In this document: piece after piece, positions 7,184-16,885 of the stretch | Position numbering within the stretch: the stretch's first letter is position 1 | How the letters are laid out: each line of letters begins with the position of its first letter | Source of the DNA: Nostoc sp. C052 | GTDB taxonomy: Bacteria; Cyanobacteriota; Cyanobacteriia; Cyanobacteriales; Nostocaceae | DNA: 64,000 nucleotides | Direction: 5' to 3' | Assembly (NCBI RefSeq): GCF_013393905.1 | Contig: NZ_CP040272.1 | Location: forward strand, 6,081,001 to 6,145,000 | Notes under the pieces: model-generated | What the model was told of the DNA's origin: nothing | The model's input: the letters and a program-made list of their open reading frames with translations, nothing else | Database searches by the model: none | Program-made: the position numbers and the translations under genes

Positions 7184-8011
7184 CTACCTGAGATTAGACG
7201 GTATTTGTCTGGTAAAAAAGCGGTCTAGAATTTCTGATTTCTGTTCTGAACTGAAGTTTTCATAAGGATTTTCCTGCTTCTCAACTAGTCCAAAATTTCT
7301 GAAAGTCTCTAAATTTAAATCTGGTTTTTCAGTTAGAGGTTTTTGTCTATTCTGGGAATAAGTAAGCATTTCTACTGGATGATTACCCTTCCGATGCACA
7401 AGCTGCATCAATAAATCTATAGCTACAGTTGGCAAAACGCGGTAGGTATAATTTACAAAAAAATCAAAAGTCATATTGCCTAAACGGATGCGATCGCCAT
7501 CTTTAAGCTTGATCGGCCCGACAGCGCGATCGCCATTCACAAAGGAGCCATTAGTACTGTTGAAATCAATTAAGTAAAAGCCTTGCTCATCAATATGTTG
7601 AATAGCAGCGTGGCGACGAGACAGATGACTATCAGCAATGCAAATACCACTAGTGCGATTACGACCTATCGTCCAGATCCGTTGTGGCTGTCGTAAACTT
7701 TGAGTCTGATTGTCGCACAAGTTAGTCATCAAATAAACAGCAGCAGTATCGACTACGCCATGTACGTAACACGCCTTGACTCTCGTCAACGACGGTTGAG
7801 ATACATTTTCTAGCTGAAGAATTTCATCTAAAAGGCTGCTGTGGTGTTCATATAACTTGAGGAATACTTGATATAAAGTTAATCGCCGTTCTATTTCTGT
7901 TTGTGCAAAGTCAGTCATTATACGTAAACCTTGTACTACCTGATTTCGGTCGTGAATATTCTGTTTCAGCCTACAATCAGGGATAATTGATTTTTCGCTT
8001 TCCGCTGCCAT
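7184..8011 (-). CDS. FHA-domain protein
   Basis: A 275-residue soluble protein with a central forkhead-associated domain. FHA domains bind phosphothreonine peptides, usually products of Ser/Thr kinases. The domain is clear at about 95-190: IGRNRTSGICIADSHLSRRH (115-134, with the G-R, S-x-x-H core) and NSTNGSFVNG (151-160). The first 90 residues are helical (LTLYQVFLKLYEHHSSLLDE) and the last 70 are not recognised. The next gene in the same direction upstream is a Ser/Thr kinase (9142-10731), a natural phosphopeptide source, although 1.1 kb separates them. No membrane span is seen. ATG 8011 is the first start in the open frame. Confidence 0.88.
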   Translation of the reverse strand: MAAESEKSIIPDCRLKQNIHDRNQVVQGLRIMTDFAQTEIERRLTLYQVFLKLYEHHSSLLDEILQLENVSQPSLTRVKACYVHGVVDTAAVYLMTNLCDNQTQSLRQPQRIWTIGRNRTSGICIADSHLSRRHAAIQHIDEQGFYLIDFNSTNGSFVNGDRAVGPIKLKDGDRIRLGNMTFDFFVNYTYRVLPTVAIDLLMQLVHRKGNHPVEMLTYSQNRQKPLTEKPDLNLETFRNFGLVEKQENPYENFSSEQKSEILDRFFTRQIPSNLR

Positions 8012-8644
8012 CTGAAAACTTGAGTGGCTTAAGAGCGTTCTATTTTACAACTTTTAGGTGCGAGATTCCCTGTTGTTTCTAGCCATAAAAAGCATGGAAA
8101 TATGTTTAAAAAATTATTATGATGCTTTATTGTTTATTGTAAATAATCATTTGTTATTTGTAACAGATAGAAATCATAAAGATTTTATTAAGAATTGCTA
8201 ATTATCTACGTATTTCTGCTATAAAGCTGGATATTTCTTAACATTTGCGAGAGCAATGACTATCGATGAATCTAAACATTATATCTATTTGGTCAATTCT
8301 GAAAAAATCTGAGTTTTTACCCTGAATCATCAGGACTGATTTTCCAAGCTAGCAATAAAATATCAGCTTTGCGATCCTTATAAAACAAGCATTTTATAAT
8401 TGTCAGTAAGTACAGTCCACTACAAAAAGAGTATGGGATTTAATCATTCGTAAGTTGGATTTCACTACTTTCCACCCAACCTAAACTCTCGATATCTCCG
8501 AACCTTTTTTACGGTGACGTGTACTAAGTAGAAAGGCTTAATTAAATTAAAACTGCTAAGAAGCGGCTCTAGCTCTTGAGAACCAGGCTATGAATAAAAT
8601 TTGATATTACATTTAATTCAATACAGTTCAGAATGAGCTATAAA

Positions 8645-8717
8645 ACACTTGTATAGACGGCGATTTATCGCGTCTCAAAAACCAAAAACTGTTGCCAGAA
8701 GCCCTTCATACAAGTGT
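8645..8717. repeat. MITE-like element with GCGATTTATCGCGTC core
   Basis: The perfect 10-bp terminal arms acacttgtat (8645-8654) and atacaagtgt (8708-8717) enclose the gacggcgatttatcgcgtctc core that is also found near 720 and 35437. It is 73 bp long and non-coding. Confidence 0.55.
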
Positions 8718-8768
8718 ATTGACATTTAATTACGTCTATAATAATTTGTGCAGAAGTTATAAATAAAA

Positions 8769-8802
8769 AGATCCCCGACTTCCTTCAATAAGCCGGGGAT
8801 CT
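8769..8802. terminator. Hairpin, possibly a dispersed repeat
   Basis: The 9-bp perfect arms agatccccg and cggggatct are separated by 16 bases. There is no T tract of note. It could be a dispersed repeat rather than a transcription terminator. Confidence 0.35.
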
Positions 8803-9141
8803 GAACCTTCCACTGAGAGGCAATCAAATAGGATTGATATACCTAATTAATGGATCATTAAAAAAGCAGGGAGACTATTTTACTAATCTAAATAATCGGT
8901 TTCAATCAAAAGGATTCATTTGTAAATATAGTCTAGAATCTAATATCCAAAATTAATTAACAAGTAAAAATATAATCCCCATAAATTTATTTATGGGCTT
9001 GTGGCCATTTTTATTTTTCTTTCTTTTGCCTTTTTAATTTTTACTTTTGCTTTGTTCAGTCACCCAATCTAAAAATCATTCCACTTTGCTTAACTCTTGC
9101 TAATAGAGCAAGCAAGTGGCTCTCAAGTTTAAACTTTCCAA

Positions 9142-10731
9142 TCATAACAAGCCTCGTTTTCCATTGGGGCGCACGGTCATCCAATTTGTTTTTGCTAGTG
9201 CTAACTGCTCATCAGAAATCTTGGCACTGGTGAGATTAGCACCACACAGATTAGCTCCTCGGAGGTTAGCATTACTGAGATAAGCATTGCTGAGGTCTGC
9301 GCCTCGCAGGTCTGCCCCTTCTAAATCAGCATGGTTAAAGTATGCTTTGCTCAAATTAGCATCCTTAAGATTTGCTCGAGTGAGACTGGCTCTGCCAAAG
9401 TCACTATTGTGGAGATTAGCCCCTTGAAGATTGGTTTTTTGCAATTGAGCAGAATGGAAATTTGTTTGGGATAAGTCAGCACCTTGCAGATTCAGCAAAC
9501 TTAAATTGTGTAAGGCAAAATCCCGCCTTCCTTTGAGATAGGCTGTTAACAAACCTTGGGTATCTAATTTCCGCTCAACTTTAGAATTTTGAGCTTGTGA
9601 ACCATTGCTGTTGCTAGCGAAAGTTGTTGATTTAGCCATCCCAGAACCCTGGTGTAATCCCCCTGCTTCTGCTGTCTTGGCTCGTCTTGCACGAATTGCC
9701 GCCGCTACTTGTGCCACTCCAGTACTTGTAGCAGAAGGATTGTTACATAAAACAGCAGAATTTTCGTTATGTGTTCGATCTCTAGATCCACTTTCAGATT
9801 TAATCAGTAAACCTTTGGCTAAACTATCTAAGTATGGTTCTATTTCCAATGCTCGTAGAACATCTGCTGCTGACTGATAGCGATTACGTACAGATACATC
9901 TAACATTTTTCGCAATACATTGCTCAAGTGATCGCTCACTTGCACAAGATGCTCCCAAATCATCTCGCCAGTGTTGGGATTGTAATCTAAATCTTTAGGA
10001 GTTTTGCTAGTCAGTAAAAAAATGCATGTCACCCCCAGTGCATAAATATCACTGGCGTAGACTGGACGCATGGCCATTTGCTCTGGAGGTGCAAAACCAG
10101 GAGTACCAATAGCATAGGCAGTTAATGCTGTCTGTCCTGATGGATTTGTCGTACCTTGGCTGATTTGATTTTTGACGGCACCAAAGTCTATCAGTACCAT
10201 TCTGGCATCTTGAGTGCGGCGAATTAAGTTGGCTGGCTTGATATCACGGTGAATCACTTTTTGCTCGTGGATGTATTGCAACAGTGGCAAAATCTCGCTC
10301 AAAAATTGCTTGACTCCTGTTTCACTCAAGATGCCGTTAATTTTGACCTCCTCTTGCAAGGTATCGCCACTGATATATTCTTGAACTAAGTAAAATTGTT
10401 CATGATCTTCAAAATAGTCTAATAATCTTGGTACTTGGGGATGATTGCCAATCTTACCTAGAGTTCTAGCTTCTCGCTCAAAGAGTTCTCTGGCCATCTG
10501 TAAAACGTGTGGGGCGCTTCCTGATGGGCGTAATTGTTTGATTACGCAGCTCGGTTCTCCTGGTAAGCCTTGGTCATTGGCTAAGAAGGTTGCTCCAAAG
10601 CCACCCTGACCTAATGGTTTGATCACCTGATAGCGATCGCGCAACAGAAGTTGCGAGCCACAAGACTGACACCTTTGGCTATATACCAAATTTTCTGGAT
10701 TGGGACAGGTCGGACTTAAGCAGTAGCTCAT
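9142..10731 (-). CDS. SpkB-like Ser/Thr protein kinase with pentapeptide repeats
   Basis: A Hanks-type kinase of 529 residues. The N-terminus has four cysteines in a zinc-ribbon-like pattern (C4, C9, C21, C24). The kinase domain follows, with a glycine loop GQGGFGATF (41-49), lysine in VIKQL (K65), catalytic HRDIKPAN (162-169) and DFGAVK (183-188); all catalytic residues are present. After a low-complexity linker (about 305-385), the last 120 residues are pentapeptide repeats of the A(D/N)Lxx type, which fold as a right-handed square helix. Cysteine head, kinase and pentapeptide tail is the layout of SpkB of Synechocystis. No membrane span is seen. It is transcribed towards the FHA gene, which may read its products. 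Confidence 0.9.
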   Translation of the reverse strand: MSYCLSPTCPNPENLVYSQRCQSCGSQLLLRDRYQVIKPLGQGGFGATFLANDQGLPGEPSCVIKQLRPSGSAPHVLQMARELFEREARTLGKIGNHPQVPRLLDYFEDHEQFYLVQEYISGDTLQEEVKINGILSETGVKQFLSEILPLLQYIHEQKVIHRDIKPANLIRRTQDARMVLIDFGAVKNQISQGTTNPSGQTALTAYAIGTPGFAPPEQMAMRPVYASDIYALGVTCIFLLTSKTPKDLDYNPNTGEMIWEHLVQVSDHLSNVLRKMLDVSVRNRYQSAADVLRALEIEPYLDSLAKGLLIKSESGSRDRTHNENSAVLCNNPSATSTGVAQVAAAIRARRAKTAEAGGLHQGSGMAKSTTFASNSNGSQAQNSKVERKLDTQGLLTAYLKGRRDFALHNLSLLNLQGADLSQTNFHSAQLQKTNLQGANLHNSDFGRASLTRANLKDANLSKAYFNHADLEGADLRGADLSNAYLSNANLRGANLCGANLTSAKISDEQLALAKTNWMTVRPNGKRGLL

Positions 10732-11245
10732 GCACTCTCAACTCGCTGCACGAATAATCACGGGGAATGTTATACTCCCTTCCAATTATTTAGATATTAA
10801 TCAACTTCTGCCAGGTAATTTTTGCGGGAAATCCTTTGAAGAGTTGCTAAAGTTTAGCTGAGATTACGTATAGCGATCGCTAGTACCAGATGATTTATTA
10901 TACTTAAACTGATAAATAATATTTATGCTACTTTATATCAATTCGTAATGATGCTCTCCCAATTCACTAACGTAATTTGCAATTGAGAAAGTTTGCTTTA
11001 ATTTAGTGGTCTATGTCAGTAATTTTGAGCGGTTCGTAGTGGGTGGCTGTAGCTCTCACCTCAGCACTTAAGTGAATACCACGAAATCCCTTAACCTGTC
11101 ATCATCCCTACGGTAGATTATTAGGTTTCCCTGTGATTGCATATACAGGACTTTGCAAGTAAATGAGTTCAGAAGCCTACACCGACCTGAGTACAGGTAC
11201 GGTGTAAGTAGTTCACAATCGTCTCCATTAGTCCTTAAGAGACTA
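10732..11245. other. Intergenic region, nothing recognised
   Basis: About 500 bp between the kinase and the synthase gene. A HIP1 site is at 10874-10881. No gene, RNA or strong hairpin was found. Confidence 0.4.
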
Positions 11246-12076
11246 TTAGCTTGCTTTCATGTTCACACTAATCAGCTGTTCGATAAGTGCAAAAACATCA
11301 CTGCGGCTAAGTTTCTCTTTACCATTAGCAAGAGCGTCAAGAGTGCCGTTAGCTAAGGTGAAGGGAATTTGGCAAAAATCTAAGGCGGGGCCCGTAGGAA
11401 GGTCTTGAATGTAAGCTTCTGCCAGTGCTAGATTGCGCCGGGCATATTCCTGCATATTGTCTGCACTCCAACCATCTGGGAAGAATTCTACTCCACGCCC
11501 CAAATCTTCATTATGGTTACGCAGGATATTGACTGCTTGTAAGCCTCGACCAAACCCAATGGCTTGGGTACGGTTTGTTTGTGTTCCATCATACCAAGTC
11601 CATAAATCTGAAAGTAACAATCCCACTGCACCTGCAACCCCAAAGGTATAACGATCTAAATCAGATTCAGTGTGAATTTTCCAGTTTCTTTCTGCCCAAT
11701 AAGCCATCCGGTCAGCCATTGCAGCAGTGGCATCCCAAATTCGAGGTGCAATGGTGTCTGGTGCTAGCAGTGACCATTCTCTAATCCTCAAAGTGACTTC
11801 TTCTAATGAATTCTCATACCCACTAAATCCTGCAAAGAAAGCATCTAGTGCAAAGCCATCAACTCCTGCCTGTAATGTCAGACTAATCGTTCTTAACAGC
11901 TTGACTTTAGTAGCGTTATCTAATTCGGGATGATCTTCAATTTCATCAATGGCACGCATACACAAATATGCTGATGCGACTGCTTCTTGCAATCCTGGCG
12001 GTAAAAGACTAATTGGGATATAAAAAGTTCGGCTAGTTTCTTTGAGGATTTGCAATGCATCTCTACGTAAATTCAT
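11246..12076 (-). CDS. Squalene/phytoene synthase-family protein
   Basis: This family joins two prenyl diphosphates head to head. From the chosen start the protein has 276 residues, all helical. The first aspartate motif is intact in RAIDEIEDHP (DEIED 44-48). The second motif reads NILRNHNEDLGRG (183-195). The canonical first Asp is Asn (N187), while E190 and D191 are kept. This change and the short length set it apart from the usual carotenoid CrtB, so the product is uncertain and activity may be altered. The start ATG at 12076 has GGGGAG 8 bases upstream; an in-frame ATG at 12109 lacks such a site. It stands alone, with no terpene or carotenoid gene beside it. Confidence 0.8.
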   Translation of the reverse strand: MNLRRDALQILKETSRTFYIPISLLPPGLQEAVASAYLCMRAIDEIEDHPELDNATKVKLLRTISLTLQAGVDGFALDAFFAGFSGYENSLEEVTLRIREWSLLAPDTIAPRIWDATAAMADRMAYWAERNWKIHTESDLDRYTFGVAGAVGLLLSDLWTWYDGTQTNRTQAIGFGRGLQAVNILRNHNEDLGRGVEFFPDGWSADNMQEYARRNLALAEAYIQDLPTGPALDFCQIPFTLANGTLDALANGKEKLSRSDVFALIEQLISVNMKAS

Positions 12077-12986
12077 GTTTTCACTCCCCGCTTGATTTTT
12101 GCACCACATGAAGTTTGCAGTTTTTTGATGATACTGGATATAGTTTTGACTAAACCTTAAAAACTATAGACTATAAGATAGGCTAGTATTTCATCTAAAA
12201 ATTGATGGTTTTTGGTGTTGCAATTAACAAAACTCTCAAATTGATCAAAGTCTAGTCTAGTATAGAGGTTTTTGGTTGCAAAAGTGTTTGAGGTGTCGTT
12301 TGATATCGCTTTCATAAACTTTTAGTATAGATATAAAGAATTATGGTAATATTTGGTTGAATATTGCGAAAACTTTCCATGAGCAAACATCCATTTTAGG
12401 GATTTGAAAGTGTTTTTAGTCTGCGTTAATCTGACTAAAAAATGTAATTATTGTATATATAAAGACAATTCAGGAAAAGTCGGTAACGGATAACAGCATC
12501 TATACGGACTTTTAGATGCATATAGCGGTTTGCCGAAAAGTTAGGGTAAGTTAAATTGGACACCGAGGGCTGCGGTTAGCTAGGTCTATGCTAATTAAAG
12601 AGTGACATCAAATGACCATAACCCAGAACCAGAAGTTCCTGTATACATACTAGATTGTTCCTAATTGCCCAGAAAAAACCCTGAAGAAGATATTTGCTTA
12701 CAAGCTAAAATATGGGTTTGGCGTTTTTATGCCTCATTTCTTTGCTTTTCCCATTAGCCGTTACTGTTTGATTGGTTCTAGCTTTGATTTCGAGACTCTT
12801 CAGATGTACGGATTTTTTCAAAAATCAGATATGAGTCCTAAGCTTTATTCCCCATCTCCAAATAGCTGATGACTAATGACAACCCTCGAAGATCAATCAG
12901 GGGTTGTTAAAATCCCTCAATACTTTAGAGTGAAATAATCAAGCTTTTCTAGAGCTACATTCCCCTCTCACAGATAAAATTTATAT
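12077..12986. other. Intergenic region upstream of argS and the synthase gene
   Basis: A 0.9-kb divergent spacer, AT-rich, with no persuasive open frame or RNA gene. The promoters of both flanking genes should lie here, but no box could be assigned with confidence. Confidence 0.4.
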
Positions 12987-14741
12987 ATGAACGCTACACA
13001 AGAAAAACTCAAAGATCGGGTTGAGCAGGCAATAGTTGCGGCTTTTGGCTCTGACTTAGCTGGAGTAGATCCAATTTTGGTTCCTGCTAGCAATCCTAAA
13101 TTTGGTGATTATCAGGCGAATGTGGCTTTATCCCTGAGTAAAAAGTTAGGATTGCAACCAAGAGCGATCGCAGGTGCAATTGTTGAGAAACTAGATGTAT
13201 CCGAAATCTGTGAACCACCGGAAATCGCTGGGCCAGGATTTATCAATCTGAAACTGAAAACAGCATACTTAGAAGCACAACTAAACGCAATTCAAGCTGA
13301 TCCCAGACTGGGAGTTCCAGCCGCAAAAACGCCGAAGCGGGAAATTGTAGATTTTTCCAGTCCGAATATTGCTAAAGAAATGCATGTCGGACACTTGCGT
13401 TCTACAATTATCGGTGATGCGATCGCCCGAATTTTAGAATTTCAAGGACACGATGTACTGCGGTTAAATCATGTAGGTGATTGGGGTACGCAGTTTGGCA
13501 TGTTAATCGCCTATCTACGGGAAGTTTACCCAGATGCCCTTACAACCGCTAATGCTTTAGATATTGGTGATTTAGTCTCTTTTTACCGCCAAGCCAAATT
13601 GCGGTTTGATGCAGATGAAGCTTTTCAAGAGACTGCACGTCAAGAAGTTGTCAGGTTACAAGCAGGTGCAGAAGATACACTCCATGCTTGGAAACTGCTG
13701 TGCGAACAGTCGCGGCGAGAGTTTCAAATAATTTATGAGTTGCTGGATATCAAATTAATTGAACGCGGGGAATCTTTCTATAACCCTTTACTAGCTAGCG
13801 TTGTGGAAGATTTAGATAAATCTGGGTTACTGGTAGAAAACCAAGGGGCAAAATGCGTTTTTCTGGAAGGGTTTACCAATAGAGAAGGTGAACCTTTGCC
13901 GTTAATTGTGCAGAAATCAGATGGCGGTTATAACTATGCCACAACTGATTTAGCATCCCTGCGCTACCGAATTCAGCAAGATGAAGCAAAGCGGATAATT
14001 TATGTAACCGATGCTGGACAAGGAAACCATTTTGCCCAATTCTTTCAGGTAGCACGCAAAGCTGGATGGATTCCCGATGATGTGGAATTAGTGCATATTC
14101 CCTTTGGGCTGGTGTTAGGAGAAGATGGTAAAAAATTCAAAACTCGTTCTGGGGATACTGTGCGGTTACGGGATTTGTTAGATGAAGCTGTTTCTCGTTC
14201 ACATACTGACTTAAAAACTAGATTACAAAAAGAAGAACGCCAAGAAACTGAAGACTTTATTAATGAAGTTGCTCAGGTAGTTGGAATCAGTGCAGTTAAG
14301 TATGCAGACTTAAGCCAAAATCGCACCAGTAATTACATCTTCAGCTACGACAAAATGCTGGATCTCAAAGGTAATACTGCGCCCTATATGCTGTATGTTT
14401 ATGCGCGGATTCATGGGATTAGCCGCAAAGGTGATATTAACTTTAAAGAGTTGGGAAATAATGCCGTTTTGTTACAGCATGAAACAGAATTAACGCTAGC
14501 AAAATACTTACTTCAACTAGATGAAGTTATTAGTAGTGTAGAGCAAGACTTGCTGCCTAATCGTTTATGTGAGTATTTGTTTGAACTGAGTCAGAAGTTT
14601 AACCAATTCTATGATCGTTGTCCCATATTACAAGCCGAGGAGCCACAGAGGACATCCCGCTTGGTTTTATGTGATTTGACTGCTAGAACTCTGAAGTTGG
14701 GATTATCTCTGTTGGGAATTCAGGTATTGGAGAGGATGTAA
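12987..14741 (+). CDS. argS: Arginyl-tRNA synthetase
   Basis: ArgRS charges tRNA-Arg with arginine using ATP. The 584 residues match the family. The order is an N-terminal additional domain (about 1-105, with NPKFGDYQANVALSLSK), a class I catalytic core with the HIGH motif as HVGH (133-136, in EMHVGHLRSTIIGDAIAR), and the anticodon-binding helical domain in the last 130 residues (TAPYMLYVYARIHGI onward). The KMSKS loop is the degenerate KKFKTRSG near 380, as in many ArgRS. ATG 12987 starts the conserved N-terminal domain. It is a single-copy housekeeping gene with no operon partner evident. Confidence 0.97.
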   Translation: MNATQEKLKDRVEQAIVAAFGSDLAGVDPILVPASNPKFGDYQANVALSLSKKLGLQPRAIAGAIVEKLDVSEICEPPEIAGPGFINLKLKTAYLEAQLNAIQADPRLGVPAAKTPKREIVDFSSPNIAKEMHVGHLRSTIIGDAIARILEFQGHDVLRLNHVGDWGTQFGMLIAYLREVYPDALTTANALDIGDLVSFYRQAKLRFDADEAFQETARQEVVRLQAGAEDTLHAWKLLCEQSRREFQIIYELLDIKLIERGESFYNPLLASVVEDLDKSGLLVENQGAKCVFLEGFTNREGEPLPLIVQKSDGGYNYATTDLASLRYRIQQDEAKRIIYVTDAGQGNHFAQFFQVARKAGWIPDDVELVHIPFGLVLGEDGKKFKTRSGDTVRLRDLLDEAVSRSHTDLKTRLQKEERQETEDFINEVAQVVGISAVKYADLSQNRTSNYIFSYDKMLDLKGNTAPYMLYVYARIHGISRKGDINFKELGNNAVLLQHETELTLAKYLLQLDEVISSVEQDLLPNRLCEYLFELSQKFNQFYDRCPILQAEEPQRTSRLVLCDLTARTLKLGLSLLGIQVLERM

Positions 14742-14840
14742 TATTTTTCAACGCAGAGTTACGCTGAGGTAGCGCAAAGGTACGCAGAGTAAGAGTTAAG
14801 TTAAAGCTTCTTTGTTTCCTTTGCGGTTTTTTTAATTATA
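14742..14840. repeat. Short tandem repeat spacer (acgcagagt type)
   Basis: Loose copies of acgcagagt and acgctgaggt occupy 14750-14792. This is the short repeat type common between Nostoc genes. Confidence 0.45.
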
Positions 14841-14862
14841 ATTGCAGGATTTGGAGGCGATT

Positions 14863-15426
14863 ATGGTACGGACACCATCTAAAAATATAACTTTGGAGGA
14901 GTTTCTGAAGTTACCGGAAACTAAGCCTGCTAGTGAATATATTGATGGTCAAATTATTCAAAAACCAATGGCACAGGGAGAACATAGCACTATTCAAGGT
15001 GAACTGATTATTACTGTTAATGCTGTCTTGAAACCCCAAAGAGTTGCACGAGCATATCCTGAACTGCGGTGTACTTTTGGTGGCAGATCAATTATCCCGG
15101 ATGTAGCGGTATTTACCTGGGAGAGAATACCTCGCAAAGAAAATGGCAGGGTAGCAAATTTATTTTCAGCCGCTCCTGATTGGACTATTGAGATTCTATC
15201 GCCTGACCAAAGACAAACGAAAGTTACAAAAAATATTTTACATTGCCTGAATTATGAGACACAAATGGGTTGGCTGATCGATCCAGAAGAACAAACAATA
15301 TTTGTATATATTCGCAATCAACAGCCAGTTATGTTAGATGAACTAGATGCTTTAATTCCTGTACCAGATTTTGCAAGTGAGTTGAGGCTGACGGTGGGAG
15401 ATTTATTTGGTTGGCTGTTGGAGTAA
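14863..15426 (+). CDS. Uma2-family (DUF820) putative nuclease
   Basis: Uma2 proteins have a PD-(D/E)XK nuclease-like fold and are expanded in cyanobacteria; their role is not settled. From ATG 14863 the protein has 187 residues. The family opening is ITLEEFLKLPET...YIDGQII. IIPDVAVFTWERIP provides the metal-binding Asp and APDWTIEILSPDQRQTKVT the second acidic site and lysine. The end is VGDLFGWLL. The start at 14863 is chosen because GGAGG lies at 14853-14857; the open frame also reaches back to a TTG at 14842 without a ribosome site. It overlaps the upstream frame of the next gene. A second, distinct Uma2 gene is at 54009-54581. Confidence 0.88.
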   Translation: MVRTPSKNITLEEFLKLPETKPASEYIDGQIIQKPMAQGEHSTIQGELIITVNAVLKPQRVARAYPELRCTFGGRSIIPDVAVFTWERIPRKENGRVANLFSAAPDWTIEILSPDQRQTKVTKNILHCLNYETQMGWLIDPEEQTIFVYIRNQQPVMLDELDALIPVPDFASELRLTVGDLFGWLLE

Positions 15427-15463
15427 ACCAAATTCTGACCAATTGAATAAGGAAATAGGCCAA

Positions 15464-15934
15464 GTGCAACAGGTTTTATGGGTAGGAATCGGTTGTAAAC
15501 GGGGAACATCATGGCAGTTGATTGATTGGGCAATTGAGCAAGTGTTTCGAGAAAATCAACTTTTTACAGGTGCGATCGCAGGTATTGCTACCATTGACAC
15601 TAAAGCCTCAGAAGTTGGCTTAATAGAACTTTGCCACCTCCGTAACTTGCCTCTAAAGACCTTTTCTGCCGAAATCCTTCGCTCTGTGTGTGTCCCCAAT
15701 CCTGCCACAATTACTGACCACAAAGTAGGTACACCTAGCGTAGCAGAGGCAGCTGCTATTCTTGCAGCTTCTCAACTCACATCGTTGACTATTTTTACCT
15801 TTACAAGTGTGGAAGAGTTGCGAGTCAGGTTCTTAGTTCCCAAACAAATTTTCCAACCACAAGGGCAAGCAGGAGCGGTAACTTTAGCTGTTGCCCAAGC
15901 TTTAAATACTACTAGTATTACAGAACTTCACTAA
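15464..15934 (+). CDS. CbiG C-terminal-domain protein (cobalamin pathway)
   Basis: CbiG opens the lactone ring of cobalt-precorrin-5A. This gene encodes only the C-terminal CbiG domain, as a 156-residue protein. The diagnostic start VLWVGIGCKRGTSWQLIDWA lies near its N-terminus. A conserved middle IAGIATIDTKASEVGL is followed by GTPSVAEAAAIL. Stand-alone versions occur in cyanobacteria, and whether they act on precorrins is not clear from sequence. GTG 15464 is preferred: AAGGA lies 10 bases upstream and the domain starts right after it. The frame is open further to 15407, overlapping the Uma2 gene by 20 bases, so the two may be co-transcribed. Confidence 0.82.
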   Translation: MQQVLWVGIGCKRGTSWQLIDWAIEQVFRENQLFTGAIAGIATIDTKASEVGLIELCHLRNLPLKTFSAEILRSVCVPNPATITDHKVGTPSVAEAAAILAASQLTSLTIFTFTSVEELRVRFLVPKQIFQPQGQAGAVTLAVAQALNTTSITELH

Positions 15935-15939
15935 TTTTT

Positions 15940-16293
15940 CTAGTCAACAACTCTCAAAAAATAGTTAATTACGCTAGAAACAATTGCTAGCACAATTGAA
16001 CCTAACAAAGCAGGTAAAAAGCCTTTAATTTCAAAACCATAACCAGGAGTTAGGGCACTTGCCAGCCAAAGGGTTAAAGCGTTGATCACAAATGTAAATA
16101 AACCAAAGGTGAGTAAGGTAATTGGAAACGTCAAAAGACGCAAAATAGGCCTGACAAACGCATTAACAAGACCAATAACTACAGATGCAACAAGGGCGAC
16201 AACAAAATTATTGACAATAAAACCATCAACAATTCTAGAAGTAATCAATAACGCCACCGCAGTACCGAGCCAAGTTAATAAAAAGTGTTGCAT
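15940..16293 (-). CDS. Small four-helix membrane protein (phage holin family 4 / YvlD-like)
   Basis: A 117-residue very hydrophobic protein with four predicted spans at about 5-24, 26-46, 55-76 and 88-112. It contains the family signatures NAFVRPILRLLTFPITLLTFGLF and INALTLWLASALTPG. Family members (PF04020) are widespread in bacteria, have no established function and are not necessarily phage derived; no phage gene is near. It is convergent with the CbiG-domain gene, whose stop lies only 5 bp away. ATG 16293 is the start. Confidence 0.85.
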   Translation of the reverse strand: MQHFLLTWLGTAVALLITSRIVDGFIVNNFVVALVASVVIGLVNAFVRPILRLLTFPITLLTFGLFTFVINALTLWLASALTPGYGFEIKGFLPALLGSIVLAIVSSVINYFLRVVD

Positions 16294-16885
16294 AAGTTTT
16301 TTTAGAGTAATTAGCAGTAAGTTTAATTAATTTCACTATTGCCATCTGTGATCTGTAACACGATTAGGTATCTTGTGCTTGACTCCTAAAGTTGCCATCA
16401 TCTTTTATCAGTCTAAAAGCAATATGAGAAGGAGTCAGAATTCAGAATGGGCTACGCCCCGCTGCGCTAACAGAATTCAGAATACTCTACTCTGTCAAGT
16501 CAGGGCTTTCGCTAAGAAAGAATTTAAGATCGCGCGCGTTTAAAATCGCTTGCTCTAAACCTCGATTCTCCATCCAGTCGCACATAATCCATTCTGGATT
16601 CTGGCTCCTGAATTCTGAATTCTTCTTCGGTAATTTTTCAGTGCTGGCATAGAGATACTTCTAATCGGTATATCTTTATCGTATTGCAGGATGTACCGCA
16701 TTAAATTCATAAAAAATGTTGGGAAGCGCAAAACCCTTACAAAGGTTTCTCTAATCCGAGAAATCTCAGTAATTGGGGATTTACAAGAAATAAATTATCC
16801 AGTTTTGTACACTTAGTGTATTATCCGCCCTTAGCCAGAGGTGCGGGTAAGACGCTAAGTGTAAGTTTGAAGAGTAGGGATAGGG
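16294..16885. other. Intergenic region with dispersed repeats and a short peptide relic
   Basis: The region contains agaattcag-type repeat blocks (16436-16483 and 16609-16623) that flank a 32-codon minus-strand frame at 16487-16585. That frame reads like the helical end of a protein (EQAILNARDLKFFLSESPD) and may be a gene tail left after rearrangement. No complete gene is seen. Confidence 0.4.

Larger units (their letters stand above)
8012..9141. other. 1.1-kb intergenic region with repeats, no gene seen
   Basis: AT-rich DNA between the FHA and kinase genes. It contains the inverted-repeat element at 8645-8717 and a hairpin at 8769-8802 (arms agatccccg and cggggatct). No open frame with family character was found on either strand. 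Confidence 0.5.

Noticed and set aside
15940..16293. Phage origin of the holin-family gene
   Set aside because: The family name is historical; no phage gene is near and such proteins are common in bacterial chromosomes.
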